A DNA stretch of 64,000 nucleotides from Cycas panzhihuaensis (GCA_023213395.1 CM041465.1:44771741-44835740), one strand, 5' to 3'. Positions 22,506-33,261 are shown, counted from the stretch's first letter. Program-made: numbers and translations. The notes: generated from the sequence alone by a model not told the origin.

Positions 22506-24433
22506 GTTAAAGTTGTAAAGAGCTTGAAACTAGCAGATGACTTGAAAATTCAATGTTTTTGTCGCTTAAGTTCCACCTTCTAACAAAACCAACAATCCTA
22601 ATCTTAGTAGAAGATCCAACAATTGAATGAAGTGATGAGAGGTGGAGGACTAGGCAAAAGTGTTGGTCCAACCCTGATCTATAGAAGAGATCTAACAATT
22701 GATTAAGCCAAATCTAGGACAAGGCAGGTAGGGTTGATTTATATAGACGTACTATACTTTCTTTGGGATTCACAGCCCCAATAACACCCTTTTCGAACAT
22801 CTTTTTCCTCAAGCTACCTTAATTGTCGTGTACTGACTGTACGGTCAGTTGGTTCCCTAGGAAATGCACCAAGCTTAAGGTTATTTTAGAGGCAAGCTTT
22901 GAACCTTTTTCGGGTCTCTCCAACAAGATTTTAAAAGTCACTTTTAAGAGGATTAAAGTGAAATTATGATTAATTTTACTTGAATGATATACTTATGAAA
23001 AATGCTTGAACAAGCTTACAATGAGAAGACTTCAAAGGAAGCAACTTAGTACATCAAAAGAACACTTAGAAGTGTTGTTACAAAAACACTTTATAGAGTG
23101 AAAAAGTGCTAAACAAATCTAAGTAAAAAATGCTTGAGTACAATGTGTTTTGAGAAGGAAATAAGCACTTGAAGGATCAAGAAAATGCTAAGTATTCAAA
23201 AGAATGCGATGCCTTGTGATAAAGGTATAAGTGGGTTCCTTTTAATGCTCAAGCTTTGGAGAGATAGAAGACCACTTTGCGAAATAAAGACACTAAGTAG
23301 CAAGTGTTGGGATTTTAAAATAGTCCCAATGATAAAAAAAAGTAAAGTGATTTTATTAAAAGAAAGTGTTCTTGAGCCATTTTTGTGACTTAAGGCAATA
23401 GGTCACCATGCAAGGTGCTTTAGAGAAAATGTTGAGATAGTGATAAATATCACTTTTACAAAGTAGTAACACTTTAAAAATCACTTCAACAAAGTTTTTT
23501 AACACTTGTACAACATCAAATAAGTGTTAAAGAAAGCTTGAAATGTCAAAACAAAAGCTGAAATTTTATCTTTATGTGACTTGAGTAACAAGGACATCTC
23601 GTAGGAAGCCTTAGGAAGCACTTTAAGGCAAGTGTTTTTAGTCTTCAATGATGAGAAAATGACTAAACAATAGCCATTTAATAAAGTCCCTATGTATCAA
23701 TGAAGAATTTTGATCTTTAAGGGGACTTTAAAAGTGAAAAAAAGAAAATTTCCTTATAAAAATATAAGCATTAAGTCACCATGTAAGTTGCCTTTAGTAA
23801 AAATGCTTAAAAAAGATGAAAAAATTCACTTTTTAATGGAAATAATCATTAAAAAACACTTATTTTAGTCTTTTTAACACTAAAGCAGAATTATTAGTGT
23901 TAAAAAACTAAAAAACAATTGAAAATGACTAAACTTTGGCTTAAAAAAAGAGATTTTAAGTGATTAAAAATCATTTAACAACTAAACTTTAGAACTTTTA
24001 GAATATGCAAAAGAGAATATTCAAAGAATATTCTAAATAACATAAAGTAATGTTATATTTCTAAAGTTTAAAAAATCAAAATTTTTCAAAAACAATAAAT
24101 GGAATTTGGTCGCGTCGCCACCTGCGCGTCTCCTGATGACTCAGAGTGATTGAACTCCCTCTACAGTACGCCAATCCAGATGAAAATTCAGGGGTGTCTT
24201 TGCAATGTAGCGATAGAGGTCCAATTCGAATTTCAGAAGCTAAGACGAAGCACATAGATAAAGCGAAATGCAAATACTTTCAGTTGGGCGCATGGGCCGT
24301 GGAGTTGGAAATCAGCGGTACGACCACTAAGAGAGATCTTTCTTCACTACAATTTGATCGTAGGACCCACTGAGGAATACAGATATTTTCTAGTGAAGCA
24401 AATCTTCAGTTTTGAGAGTAGCACGAGTGTTTA
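22506..24433 (-). other. Long leader of copia B, part next to gag
   Basis: Nearly 2 kb between the gag ATG and the point where copia D is inserted. No coding signature was seen. 22990-24070 is A-rich on the + strand with scattered CACTT/AAGTG words. 24100-24400 is distinctly more GC-rich and less repetitive, without recognisable homology. With 29900-30319 it makes a leader of about 2.35 kb. A further decayed insertion inside it cannot be excluded. Confidence 0.6.
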
Positions 24434-24652
24434 TGTTGAAGAAGCTAATGTTTTATCTAGGGTTAGGATGTGTTCCTAAAGTATTTAATTGAGGGTCCTC
24501 AACCCTTCTCCTCCCCTCTCTTAGGGTGACAAGTGGCACAATCCTGTTGAGCGTTTGTTATTTGTACGTTCTCGACAATTGTATATATACAATCAAATAA
24601 TTGATCAATAAAGTTAAGAGCATTCATCAATTGTTATATTGAACTTTTGGCA
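24434..24652 (+). repeat. 5' LTR of copia D
   Basis: It runs from TGTTGAAGAAGC to TTTTGGCA, with a TATATATACAATC block near 24580. It matches 29684-29899 apart from a 3-nt indel near the start and scattered substitutions. Confidence 0.94.
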
Positions 24653-24664
24653 TGGTATCAGAGC
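24653..24664 (+). other. Primer binding site of copia D
   Basis: TGGTATCAGAGC immediately after the LTR, the canonical initiator-Met tRNA site. Confidence 0.92.
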
Positions 24665-25146
24665 AGGTCATTGGGTCCTCTTGTCTCTAAGAGAGTTAAG
24701 CCAGGGTTTCTCTGAAGAAGAAAGCTTGAATCAAGTCATTGTCAAAGAACATTCTTTTCTGAAGGTCAAATTCATTCAAAGCAAACGTCAAGCTAGTTTT
24801 GAAGGAGATTGTACGGAAGTGTATGGCCTTATATGGACACCAAATTCAAAGTCCTCAGAATTTGATGAAACTTACCCAGATTGTAGATCGGGCCCTCCTC
24901 GACACATTTCTTCTCTAGAGTGATATCATTTGAAGTCGTTTTGGTGCAGTTTTGACCAGTCACAAGGATGCGCGGGTTTGTGGCTTCTCCTCTTCAAAAA
25001 TCTTCAAAATTCTCTCCAAAATCGCTGATTCAAGGTGTTGAAAACTCCTATCATTTTTTATTGATAGTGTTAAGCCCATCTTTCAAGAGATTTGATTTAA
25101 ATTTTCAAAGATTTTTCTCTATTTTCTCTAAAACCCTTGGTGCGGA

Positions 25147-25420
25147 TTTTCACCTTCTTGTTGTCGTATCTCTCAAACCTGAGACAGTTTTAAGATAGTA
25201 AACACATTTTTGGATACCCATTTGTGAGTACTTCAGTTTGGGACCGTCCCTTTTTTTGTCCATACACTTTGGGTTCTGCACATGTTTTCACCTTCTTGCT
25301 GTCATATCTCTCATACCTGAGACAATTTTAAGATAATAAACACATTTTTGGATACCCATTTGTGAGTACTTCAGTTTGGGACCATCATTCGTCTTGTTCG
25401 TACACTTTGGGTTCCGTACG
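25147..25420. repeat. 138-bp tandem duplication in the leader of copia D
   Basis: Units 25147-25284 and 25285-25420, both starting TTTTCACCTTCTTG and sharing ACACATTTTTGGATACCCAT and ACTTTGGGTTC. They lie in the untranslated leader between PBS and gag. Confidence 0.9.
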
Positions 25421-25507
25421 GAATTTCATACAACCATCTACACATTTGTCCTTGTAGCCTCCTATCATTAAATCTAACCTTTTCAACAGTCAATTCACAA
25501 ATAATTA

Positions 25508-26460
25508 TGGCCGCCTTTCTTTGGATCAACATGCGAAAATGATAAATTAACTGAAATGAATTTCAGTATTTGGAAGATAAAAATAGAAGGTCTCTTGAGG
25601 GCAAAACATGCCTAGAAGATTACCACTGGGGAAGAAAAACAACCATCTGACGTTGTAGATTTAATAAAGTGGGAAGAAATGAACAATACAACAGTTTCTA
25701 TACTTAAGCTCTCAATTTCTGATTCCTTGTTGGTATATGTGGATAGCTTAGAACATGTCAGTGAAATATGGAAAATAATGTCTTCCATGTTCAGTAGAAA
25801 AAATGAAGCAAGGATTGTGGCTCTAAGAGAAGAGATTTACAAAATATTGGTTAGCCTTGTTATGAATTGTGTTAGAATTCATAACAAGACTAACCAATAT
25901 TAAAACTACTATTCTCCCTACTGAGACAAGTTGACTGACAACGAGTTGATACATTTTGTACTTAACAAACTTCCTAAATGCTTTGATAATATGGTAAGCA
26001 TGCTGACGGGAGGAGGCTAAACTGCCACAATGACTTTTGATGTCCTTACAGGTCATATGCTAAGTTAAAAACAGAGAAACCAAAGATATGAAGAAGACTC
26101 AGAAGTTGAAGAAGCGTTTGTCACCAAACTCTATTTAAGAGGCAGAGGATGAGGACAACCTAATCCAAAGTTACGAGGAAGAGCATCAACTACTTACAGG
26201 GGACATTGGACTGAAGAAAGATGATGAGGAAAAAATCCACCACAGGATGCTAGAGTTTACTTCAACTGTGGCAAACTAGGCCATTTTTCAAGTAACTGTA
26301 GAGCCTTTGAAGTCTATTATCATTGCGGACAAACAGGGCATTTTCCATACTAGTGCTACTAGAGACGAGCCAAAATTCAAAAAGAAAAACAAGAAGTGCC
26401 TGGAAATTATAGCAGAGAAAAAGACACAGTAGAAGAAGAAGTCGAAATAGCATTCATCGC
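25508..26460 (+). pseudogene. Copia D gag
   Basis: A likely start is ATG 25508 (MAAFLWIN). The capsid region reads MNFSIWKIKIEGLLRAK, then SSMFSRKNEARIVALREEIY, and after a hairpin ELIHFVLNKLPKCFDNMVS. Two zinc knuckles follow at about 26255-26297 (YFNCGKLGHFSSNC, first Cys lost) and 26318-26360 (YHCGQTGHFP then a stop). Stops and frame breaks are frequent. Confidence 0.85.
25843..25901. repeat. Near-perfect hairpin in copia D gag
   Basis: Two 26-nt arms (25843-25868 and 25876-25901) are reverse complements with a single mismatch, separated by a 7-nt loop GTGTTAG. It sits inside the gag capsid region at the point where the protein reading is lost. It may be a tiny foldback insertion or the product of a template-switch event. 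Confidence 0.9.
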
Positions 26461-26479
26461 AGCGTTAACCGCAAATATT

Positions 26480-27600
26480 AGAGCAACAGAAAATTGGTAC
26501 ATTGATTCGGGAGCTTCACATCATATGACAGGCATTGAATAATGGTTTGAAGTCTTCAAACCTTATGACCTTAACAAATCTGTTGAGTTAGGAGACAATT
26601 TTCCTTTGCATATAAAAGGAATAGGACAAATTGCTATACGAATTGATGGAAAAGTTCAACACATAGGCAATGTCTTCTTTGTACCAGGAATGAAGAAGAA
26701 TCTTCTGTTAGTGTCTCAATTAAATGACAAAAAACTGAGAACAATATTTGATGAATTTGGCTTTTGTTGCATCCTTGATATGAAAAACAATGGCACTGTA
26801 ATAGCCAAAGGAGAAAAATCTAATAGGTTGTATAAACTTCTCTCCACTCGTGTACTGCCTGATAAAGGCCCCACTAAAATACCTTCTGATGTAAAGTTTC
26901 TTGCTGTAACCAGTACTAATACTAATGAAATGTGGCATTTGAAGTATGGTCATATATCTCATGATAGGTTAGAAAAATTAAAGAAATTCAAGATGGTGAA
27001 TGGCTTACCAGATATTTCTTTCAATTATTTTGTATGCAAAGGCTGTATGATAGGAAAACAACACAAGATTCCGTTCTAAAAAAGCACGTGGAATGCACAA
27101 AACAAGTTGGACCTGATACACACTGATCTGTGTGGACCGTTCACACCAGTTTCAACAAATGGGACAAGGTATTTCTTGACTTTCATTGATGATTTTTCAA
27201 GGAAAACATGGGTATACTTTCTTTCCAGCAAATCAGAATCATTTAGTTATTTCAAAGAATTCAAGGCAAAAATTGAATTGGAAAGTAATAAGAAAATTAA
27301 ATGTATCCGTTCAGATGGAGGGGGAGAATTTACATCTAATGAATTCCTTCATTTTTGCAAAACCCATGGAATTCGTAAGCAGTTTACAACTTCCTATACA
27401 TCTCAATCAAATGGGGTTGCAGAAAGAATGAACAGAATTATTATAGAAATGGCTCGATGTATGCTAAACAATAATGAAATAGCTAAGAAATACTGGGCAA
27501 AAGTTGTACATACAGCTGTATGCTTAATCAACAAAAGTCTTACTCAGTCACTGGATAATAACACCTGAAGAAGCATGGACGGGACATAAGCCCAATATAA
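26480..27600 (+). pseudogene. Copia D protease and integrase
   Basis: The protease active site WYIDSGASHHMTG is intact at about 26495-26533, followed by a TAA. Then NVFFVPGMKKNLLLVSQL, the pre-integrase MWHLKYGHISHDRLEKL and CKGCMIGKQHKIPF, a stop, and a well-kept integrase core: LDLIHTDLCGPF, YFLTFIDDFSRKTWVYF, SDGGGEFTSNEFLHFC and NGVAERMNRIIIEMAR. The three acidic catalytic residues are present. The frame ends at a TGA near 27566, with the normal continuation in another frame. Confidence 0.93.
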
Positions 27601-28990
27601 GTCATCTAAAGATTTTCGGTTGCAAAGTGTATGTTCATATCCCTGATAAGAAAATGACTAAGTTGGGTAGTGAAAGCATAGAATGCATAATGGTTGGGTA
27701 CAGTAGTTGTTCAAAAGCATACAAATGTCTTGATCCAAAGACATACAAACTGTATGTAAGTAGGGATGTAATCTTTGATGAGAAAAAAGAACTTGATAAA
27801 ATAGTGCCTCAAGAAATAAATATTGACGATCAAAACCCACAAACTATTCAGTTAGAAGATAAATCAGACATTACCTCTGAGAGCATTGGAACAGAAAAAT
27901 GGCACTTCAGAGGAAATGATATCAAATAACCAACAAGCATATGATTCTGGCACTCATTTGTATGATATACAACAAGGTAGTGGTTCAGATACTCACACAA
28001 AAGACAAAGAAACCAAGTCATCACAAGAACATTCCTCAAAACGAGTACCAAAACGATATCTCAAGACCCTTGAGGAAATAAAAGGAGAAATATTTGAACA
28101 TCGAACCATATCTCAGAAACCACAAGCCTTAGTGTGCTCCGTCGAACCAAGCTCTTATGAAGAAGCAAGTAACTCTCAAGACTAGAAAGCGGCAATGGAC
28201 ATAGAGATTGAAGCCATACATAAAAACAAAGCATGGGACTTGGTACCAGCTCTTGAAGATAAACCTATTGTAAATTATAAATGGGTGTCCAAAATAAAGG
28301 AAAAGTCGAATGGGGAAGTTGAGAAATACAAGGCGAGACTGGTCGCAAAAGACTACACACAGACATCTAGGATTGATGATGAAGCAATGTTCTCTCCAGT
28401 AGCAAAACTAAATATAGTAAGAACTGTGATCACAATTGCATCTCAAAAAGGATAGAAGATCTATCAAATGGATGTTAAAAGTGTGTTTCTGAATGGGGAT
28501 CTATAGGAAGAAGTGTATATGTATCAGCTTGAAGTATACATAACATCAGGACAGGAAAATATGGTCTGCAAATTAAGAAAAACATTGTTTGGTCTCAAAC
28601 AAGCACCAAGAGTTTGGTACGCCAAGCTGGATTCATATCTCATTCAAAATGGCTTCCACTGATGTGAATCAGATCATAGTCTGTACGTAAAATCCAATCA
28701 GGGCTTAACATCTATCATAGTGGTATATGTAGATGACATGTTGATTATTGGAGATGATAAGAATTCAATAACATTTATCAAAAAGTGATTCAAGAAGGTT
28801 TTTGAAATGACAGATCTATGGATGTTGCATTACTACCTCAGTATAGAAATAGAACAAAACAATCACTCCATTGTTCTTTCACACTCCAGATATGTCAAAA
28901 ATTTACTAAGCACATTCAAAATGGATAATTGTAACAGCGCCGACACACTAAAGGAAACTGGAATTATACTAAGCACAGAACAAGGAGCAC
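27601..28990 (+). pseudogene. Copia D linker and reverse transcriptase
   Basis: The linker carries the integrase-RT boundary motifs (CIMVGYSSCSKAYKCLD; YVSRDVIFDE). RT blocks: NKAWDLVPALEDKPIVNYKW, KARLVAKDYTQ, YQMDVKSVFLNGDL, GLKQAPRVWYAKLD and the catalytic VVYVDDMLIIGDD (28720-28758). In-frame stops include TAG codons near 28456 and 28504 and a TGA near 28786. Confidence 0.92.
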
Positions 28991-28999
28991 ACCTTGTTG

Positions 29000-29664
29000 A
29001 TGCAACCATATACAGATAATTGATTGGAAGTTTAATTTATTTCACAGCCATGCGACCTGACATTTCGTATGCAGTTGGTATAGTCTTCAAGTTTATGGAA
29101 AATTCCAAAGTCCCTCATTGGAATGTTGCAAAGAGAATCTTACAATACCTGAAGGGAACAACAAGTCTTGGATTGGAATATAAAAAAGAGAACAATATGC
29201 AATTAACTGGGTTTTGCGACTCAGACTAGGTTGGAGACAAAATAGATAGGAAATCTACATCAGGGTACTGTTTCTTCTTGAGGGAATCATTGATCTCTTA
29301 GAGTAGCAAAAATCAACACACAGTTGCATTGTCTTCAATAGAAGTTGAATACAAGGCAGCAGTCGATGTAGCATGCGAAGGAGTATGGATCAGACAACTC
29401 CTAAATGACTTAGGACAGAAGCAAGTGGTGTCTACTAAGAGATTTTGTGATAATCAAAGCACAATCAAAATGACAAAGAACTCAGTGTTGCATGCAAGAA
29501 CAAAGCACATAGAAGTGCACTATCACTTCATCAGAGAAAAAGTGCAAAATAGAGAAATCGAGCTTCAACATTGCACTTCAGGAGAACAAACGATTGACGT
29601 TCTTACCAAATCTCTTGGCAGGGAAAATTTCTTTTTTTTTAGAAATCAGTTAGGATTAAGATAG
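29000..29664 (+). pseudogene. Copia D RNase H region
   Basis: LIGSLIYFTAMRPDISYAVG, WNVAKRILQYLKGTTSLGLE, then RNase H: LSSIEVEYKAAVDVACEGVW, FCDNQSTIKMTKNS, TKHIEVHYHFIREKV and TIDVLTKSL. Stops occur near 29017-29019, 29227 and 29299. Pol ends at 29664, and the polypurine tract AAGAGGGGG (29675-29683) follows. Confidence 0.92.
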
Positions 29665-29683
29665 ATAAAACATTAAGAGGGGG

Positions 29684-29899
29684 TGTAGAAGCTCATGTTT
29701 TATCTAAGGTTATGATGTGTTCCTAAAGTATTTAATTGAGGGTCCTTAACCCTTCTCCTCTCCTCTCTCGAGGTGACAAGTGGCACAATCCTGTTGAGCG
29801 GTTGTCATTTATACCTTCTCCACAATTGTATATATACAATCAAATGATTGATCAATAAAGTGAAGAGCATTAATCAATTGTCATATTGAACTTTTGGCA
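29684..29899 (+). repeat. 3' LTR of copia D
   Basis: It runs from TGTAGAAGC to TTTTGGCA, partner of 24434-24652. Confidence 0.94.
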
Positions 29900-30319
29900 T
29901 ATGTGTTACCACAATGGGGTTTGAGGGTTGAAAATGCTTAGAACTTGATCCATAGCCTGTAGGGAGTCTGAATCATCAAATAATTTTAGTCAGTGAGATT
30001 GAAAAAATCAGCATAACACTACAACACCCTGTTCTATAAGAAGAACCAGCTGAAAAGTCTAATTTTTAGTAAAAAAAAACGCAAAAGACATGAGTAATTA
30101 GCTCAAAACCCTTGAAGGAGATCTGAAAAAATTTCAGATATGAGAATAATTAGCTCCAACTTTTAAAAATGTTCTAGAAAAGTCTTTGATCTGCAAAGGT
30201 AGATTTAGACAAATCTTGGATCGCCTTCAGAGACCGAAGGTCGTCATCAAATATTTGTAAAACTTACACTTAGTCTCCCTTGAAGAAGAAATCAGAATAG
30301 AGGGAACTAGTCTCCTCTA
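29900..30319 (-). other. Leader of copia B, part next to the PBS
   Basis: Continuation of the B leader on the far side of copia D. No coding signature was seen. Confidence 0.6.
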
Positions 30320-30333
30320 GCTTTGATACCAAA
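30320..30333 (-). other. Primer binding site of copia B
   Basis: TTTGGTATCAAAGC on the - strand, abutting the 5' LTR. It differs from the canonical initiator-Met tRNA site by one base in the core. Confidence 0.85.
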
Positions 30334-30871
30334 TGTTGAGAATGCCAAAGGCCTATGACACCCAAGATCAAGAGATAGTTCACTCTAGTTCTAGAAAGCA
30401 TGAGAACATAACTAAAAAGGGAAATGAAATAAAAGATGAGCAAGATCAAAGTCCAATGAGTAAGATGATACTAAATTAGGAGGAAATGGAATTAGTCTAA
30501 TGTCCAAAAGAATAGCAGTTGATTAACAAACTGATAGCATAACATTACAACTCCAACTCTACATGTGAGACATGAGAAGAGGTCTCAATATATAGAGAAA
30601 CTGAAGAGACCTAACAACATTGGATATTTGACAAGTGCCAGACATACAAGTTACATGCAATGCATGTCATGCATGAAGGACATGTGTCCTTTTGGGCTCT
30701 CAAGTGAGCAAAGATGCATGAGGGTCGATTTGACCCTTTAGTGACAATGTTGTGTCACTAGAAAGAATATGGGTGTGCACTTTATCACTTAAATGATAAG
30801 TCACCCCATAAACTACAAATAATGAATGAAAAAATAAAGTACATACTTAACATGTAAACATACGGTTTACA
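30334..30871 (-). repeat. 5' LTR of copia B
   Basis: + strand TGTTGAGAATGCC to GGTTTACA, partner of 11108-11655. An ATATATAGAG TATA-like block lies near 30588 on the + strand, with a similar one in the other LTR. Confidence 0.93.
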
Positions 30872-31480
30872 TTCTAGTTTGTGTCAGAATGTGATACGTG
30901 TCAAAAGAATAAGACTGAATCTACAAAGACACCCGGGTTGCTACAACCCCTTCCCATTCGCCACCAAAAATGGGAAGAAATCTCTATGGATTTTATTACA
31001 AGTCTTCTTTGATCAAAAGGAAATGATGCAATTTTTGTAGTGGTAAACATATTGACTAAATACGCTAATTTCAAGGAAACTTAGACAGGATCAAAGGCAA
31101 GCCAAATAGTGGAAATGTATATGAGAGAAATACACAGGCTACATAACTTCCCAAGGTTTATAGTCAATGATAGGGACTCCAAATTCACAAGTCACTTTTG
31201 GAAGGAGATGTTTAAAGCAGTTGGCACTAGCTTACACATGAACTCAACGAACCACCACAGACAGATGGGCAGACAAAAATACTTAACAAATGCGTGGAGG
31301 GATACTTTAGAAATTTTGTATCAGATAAACAGATGCAATGTCATCAATGGCTCCATCTGGCAAAATGGTGGTATAATACCACATACCATATAGTAGCAAA
31401 AATGTCACCGTTTCAAACACTGTATGGATATGAACCTCCATCACTTCTAAAGTGGCTAAATACGTCTAAAGTTTAGACAA
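30872..31480 (+). pseudogene. Gypsy A integrase, main piece
   Basis: It resumes the HHCC finger with ECDTCQKNKTES and then the core: PIPTQKWEEISMDFIT, FVVVNILTKYANF, FIVNDRDSKFTSHFWKEM, and TDGQTK with Lys (31276-31278) where the catalytic Glu belongs. LAKWWYNTTYHIVAKMSPF and LYGYEPPSLL follow. Frame breaks occur near 31010-31020, 31086 and 31270. Confidence 0.9.
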
Positions 31481-32033
31481 TCTAAGAAAACTTGGAGTAG
31501 ATGCAAGAAACAATCCAAATACTAAAAGTTAATTTGGAGATGGCGAAGAATATGATGAAATAACAAGCAGATGCAAAGAGATCTGAATGGAGTTTTGAGG
31601 TAGGGGAATGGGTGTTCCTAAGACTCCCAACTCTACAAATAGATGTTAATGAGACAAAATAATCAACATAAGTTATCACCAAGATTCTTTGGACTGTACA
31701 GGATCAAGGAGCACATAGGAGAAGTGGCATATCAGTTAAAATTGCTACCAGAAATCAAAGTCCATAATATCTTTCATGTGTCTTGTTTAAAGAAAAAGTT
31801 GGGTGAAAAAGAGACTTCGTAAACAAATTTACCAAAATTGGACGAAGAAGGAACAATGATAGTGGAACCTAAGGGAATACTAAAGACAAGGGAGAAGAAT
31901 TTGTGTTCCAGAATAATAAAAGAATACCTCATCAAATAGAAGACATTGGAGCTTGAAGATGTACCATGGGAGTCTGAAGAATGCATACAAAAAAATGGGC
32001 CTTTACCAATGCTTTGAGGGCAAAGAAATTTCT
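31481..32033 (+). pseudogene. Gypsy A integrase C-terminus with chromodomain-like end
   Basis: FRLYRIKEHIG-type segment (PRFFGLYRIKEHIGEVAYQL), VHNIFHVSCLKKKLGE, then MIVEPKGILKTR and LELEDVPWES. The last two match the pattern of the chromodomain that targets chromovirus integrases to chromatin. Several stops are present. The assignment to chromoviruses is inference from this order. Confidence 0.8.
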
Positions 32034-32046
32034 AAAGGGGAGGGAC
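32034..32046 (+). other. Polypurine tract of gypsy A
   Basis: AAAGGGGAGGGAC just before LTR TGTTGTG. Confidence 0.85.
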
Positions 32047-32047
32047 T

Positions 32048-32556
32048 TGTTGTGTTTCTAAGGAACCCCCTCAAGTTATCTGAATAATACTTGTTGTAAG
32101 GCCAACTTCATCAAGAAATGTCAGGAGGAATATCTCATGCTCTAGCTGACTTCTATTGAGTGCAATATTAAAGAGAATAACATCCTGTTGGTTGATTTTT
32201 ATTTGAGGGATCTTGACCACTGTAAATAGGGAGTTTGGGCTTCATCCCAAACCATCTTTGGAGATTTCTTGTAGCTGAATATTTTTTGATCTTGGGGTTG
32301 CAATTAGCTCGCCCATTTGGGGGCTACAATTTGGAGGGTTCCTCACCTCAAAGAGGGAAGCTCACTTCTAAGGCAAAGATTGGTATTTCTGATGTAATTC
32401 GCTCTATTTTGGTGTTATTTGATAATAAAGATCATTATTTCCTTCAGTGGATTCTGGAATTCCTTTTTCTTATTAATCTTCTACTGCATAATATTTAGTT
32501 CTTATCTTTTCAATGTTTTAAGGAAAATTGCTATAAAGATAGAACTAGATTTTTCA
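32048..32556 (+). repeat. 3' LTR of gypsy A
   Basis: It runs from TGTTGTGTTTC to TTTTTCA and is followed at once by the target duplication TATAC. It carries the same TATA region (GTAAATAGG, mutated) and CCTCAAAGAGGG block. Confidence 0.95.
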
Positions 32557-32561
32557 TATAC

Positions 32562-32938
32562 ATACGAAAAATGCAAAACATTGGAGATAGAGTTTTTGCA
32601 AATATTCATTATTCAAAGCTTTAGTTTGAAAAAATAATTTTCTTTTGTAATGTTACATTAAACTTCTTTAAAATTTTTATTTGAGTTTTGTCGATAAGCC
32701 CCCTTGGCGAAGGTCCTGGTCATGTGGCAAGATAAGGTGCTAAAGAGTTTTACAGCTTATTTAATAATTTATTGCAAATTTTGAAAGCACTTTTTTATTG
32801 TAGTTTTTTATGATCTTTCATTCTAAGGAGGTCATATGGTGAAATTCTGGCTCTCTATGTGGTGACCATAAAATTTTTAGTTTTTTCATTGCTTTGTGAA
32901 GTGATCAAAGATTTCAAAACACAAAAATGATAAAATAA
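32562..32938. other. Segment between gypsy A and element E, unassigned
   Basis: The DNA into which both A and E inserted. It may be interior of an old copia F. No coding match. Confidence 0.4.
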
Positions 32939-33261
32939 TGTTAAAATATGTGACCATACCACCTAATGTAAAGTGGGCCTCCTATTTATATGCCTAATTA
33001 TGTGGAGGAATATGTTTGATGGTGGTGACCTAATGGATATAATTATAGTTATATTTGGCACTTTAGATCTATAAATATAGATCAAAGTCCATCTTTGTAA
33101 TATATTATTTTGTCATAATGTGAATATTATTCATTTGTGGGTTTTCACCCGTAAGGGTTTCCCACAGCAATATGGTGTCCCGTGTGATCTGCTTCTACTT
33201 GTTATCTGTCTAATGTGAAAGATCTTGCCGACTTTATTTGCTTCAGTTGCGTTTTCTAACA
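32939..33261 (+). repeat. 5' LTR of element E
   Basis: TGTTAAAATATGTGACC to TTTTCTAACA, with a TATAAATATAGATC block near 33070. Partner of 36737-37059. Confidence 0.95.

Larger units (their letters stand above)
24434..29899 (+). mobile_element. Copia element D, inserted in the leader of copia B
   Basis: A complete + strand Ty1-copia, 5466 bp, with LTRs of 219 and 216 bp. PBS, gag, protease, integrase, RT, RNase H and PPT are in the standard copia order, with at least ten in-frame stops. No clean 5-bp target duplication is visible: GTTTA on the left and TATGT on the right, although GTGTTTA and GTGTTA occur close by. The LTRs differ at about 17 sites by hand count (near 8 percent). Confidence 0.94.
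11108..30871 (-). mobile_element. Copia element B, hosting gypsy C and copia D
   Basis: A Ty1-copia element on the - strand with 548- and 538-bp LTRs. Its own DNA, without C and D, is about 7.6 kb. Gene order on the - strand: LTR, PBS, a long leader, gag (ATG at 22505), protease, integrase, RT, RNase H, PPT, LTR. The flanking 5-mers CTCTG (11103-11107) and TTCTA (30872-30876) agree at 3 of 5 sites and both differences are transitions, so they may be a decayed target duplication. Boundaries are also supported by the gypsy A integrase reading resuming exactly across B. Confidence 0.92.
7235..32556 (+). mobile_element. Gypsy element A (chromovirus-like), split by copia B
   Basis: This is a Ty3-gypsy LTR retrotransposon with 524- and 509-bp LTRs and a perfect 5-bp target duplication TATAC (7230-7234 and 32557-32561). 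Order on the + strand: LTR, PBS, gag, protease, RT, RNase H, integrase with a chromodomain-like end, PPT, LTR. The 19.8-kb copia B lies inside the integrase zinc finger. With B removed the element is about 5.6 kb, normal for a gypsy. All genes carry stops and frame breaks. A must be older than B, C and D, which lie within it. Confidence 0.95.

Noticed and set aside
24429-29908. GTGTTTA / GTGTTA near the borders of copia D as its target duplication
   Set aside because: The right-hand match is offset from the LTR end by three bases and the lengths differ, so I do not claim it.
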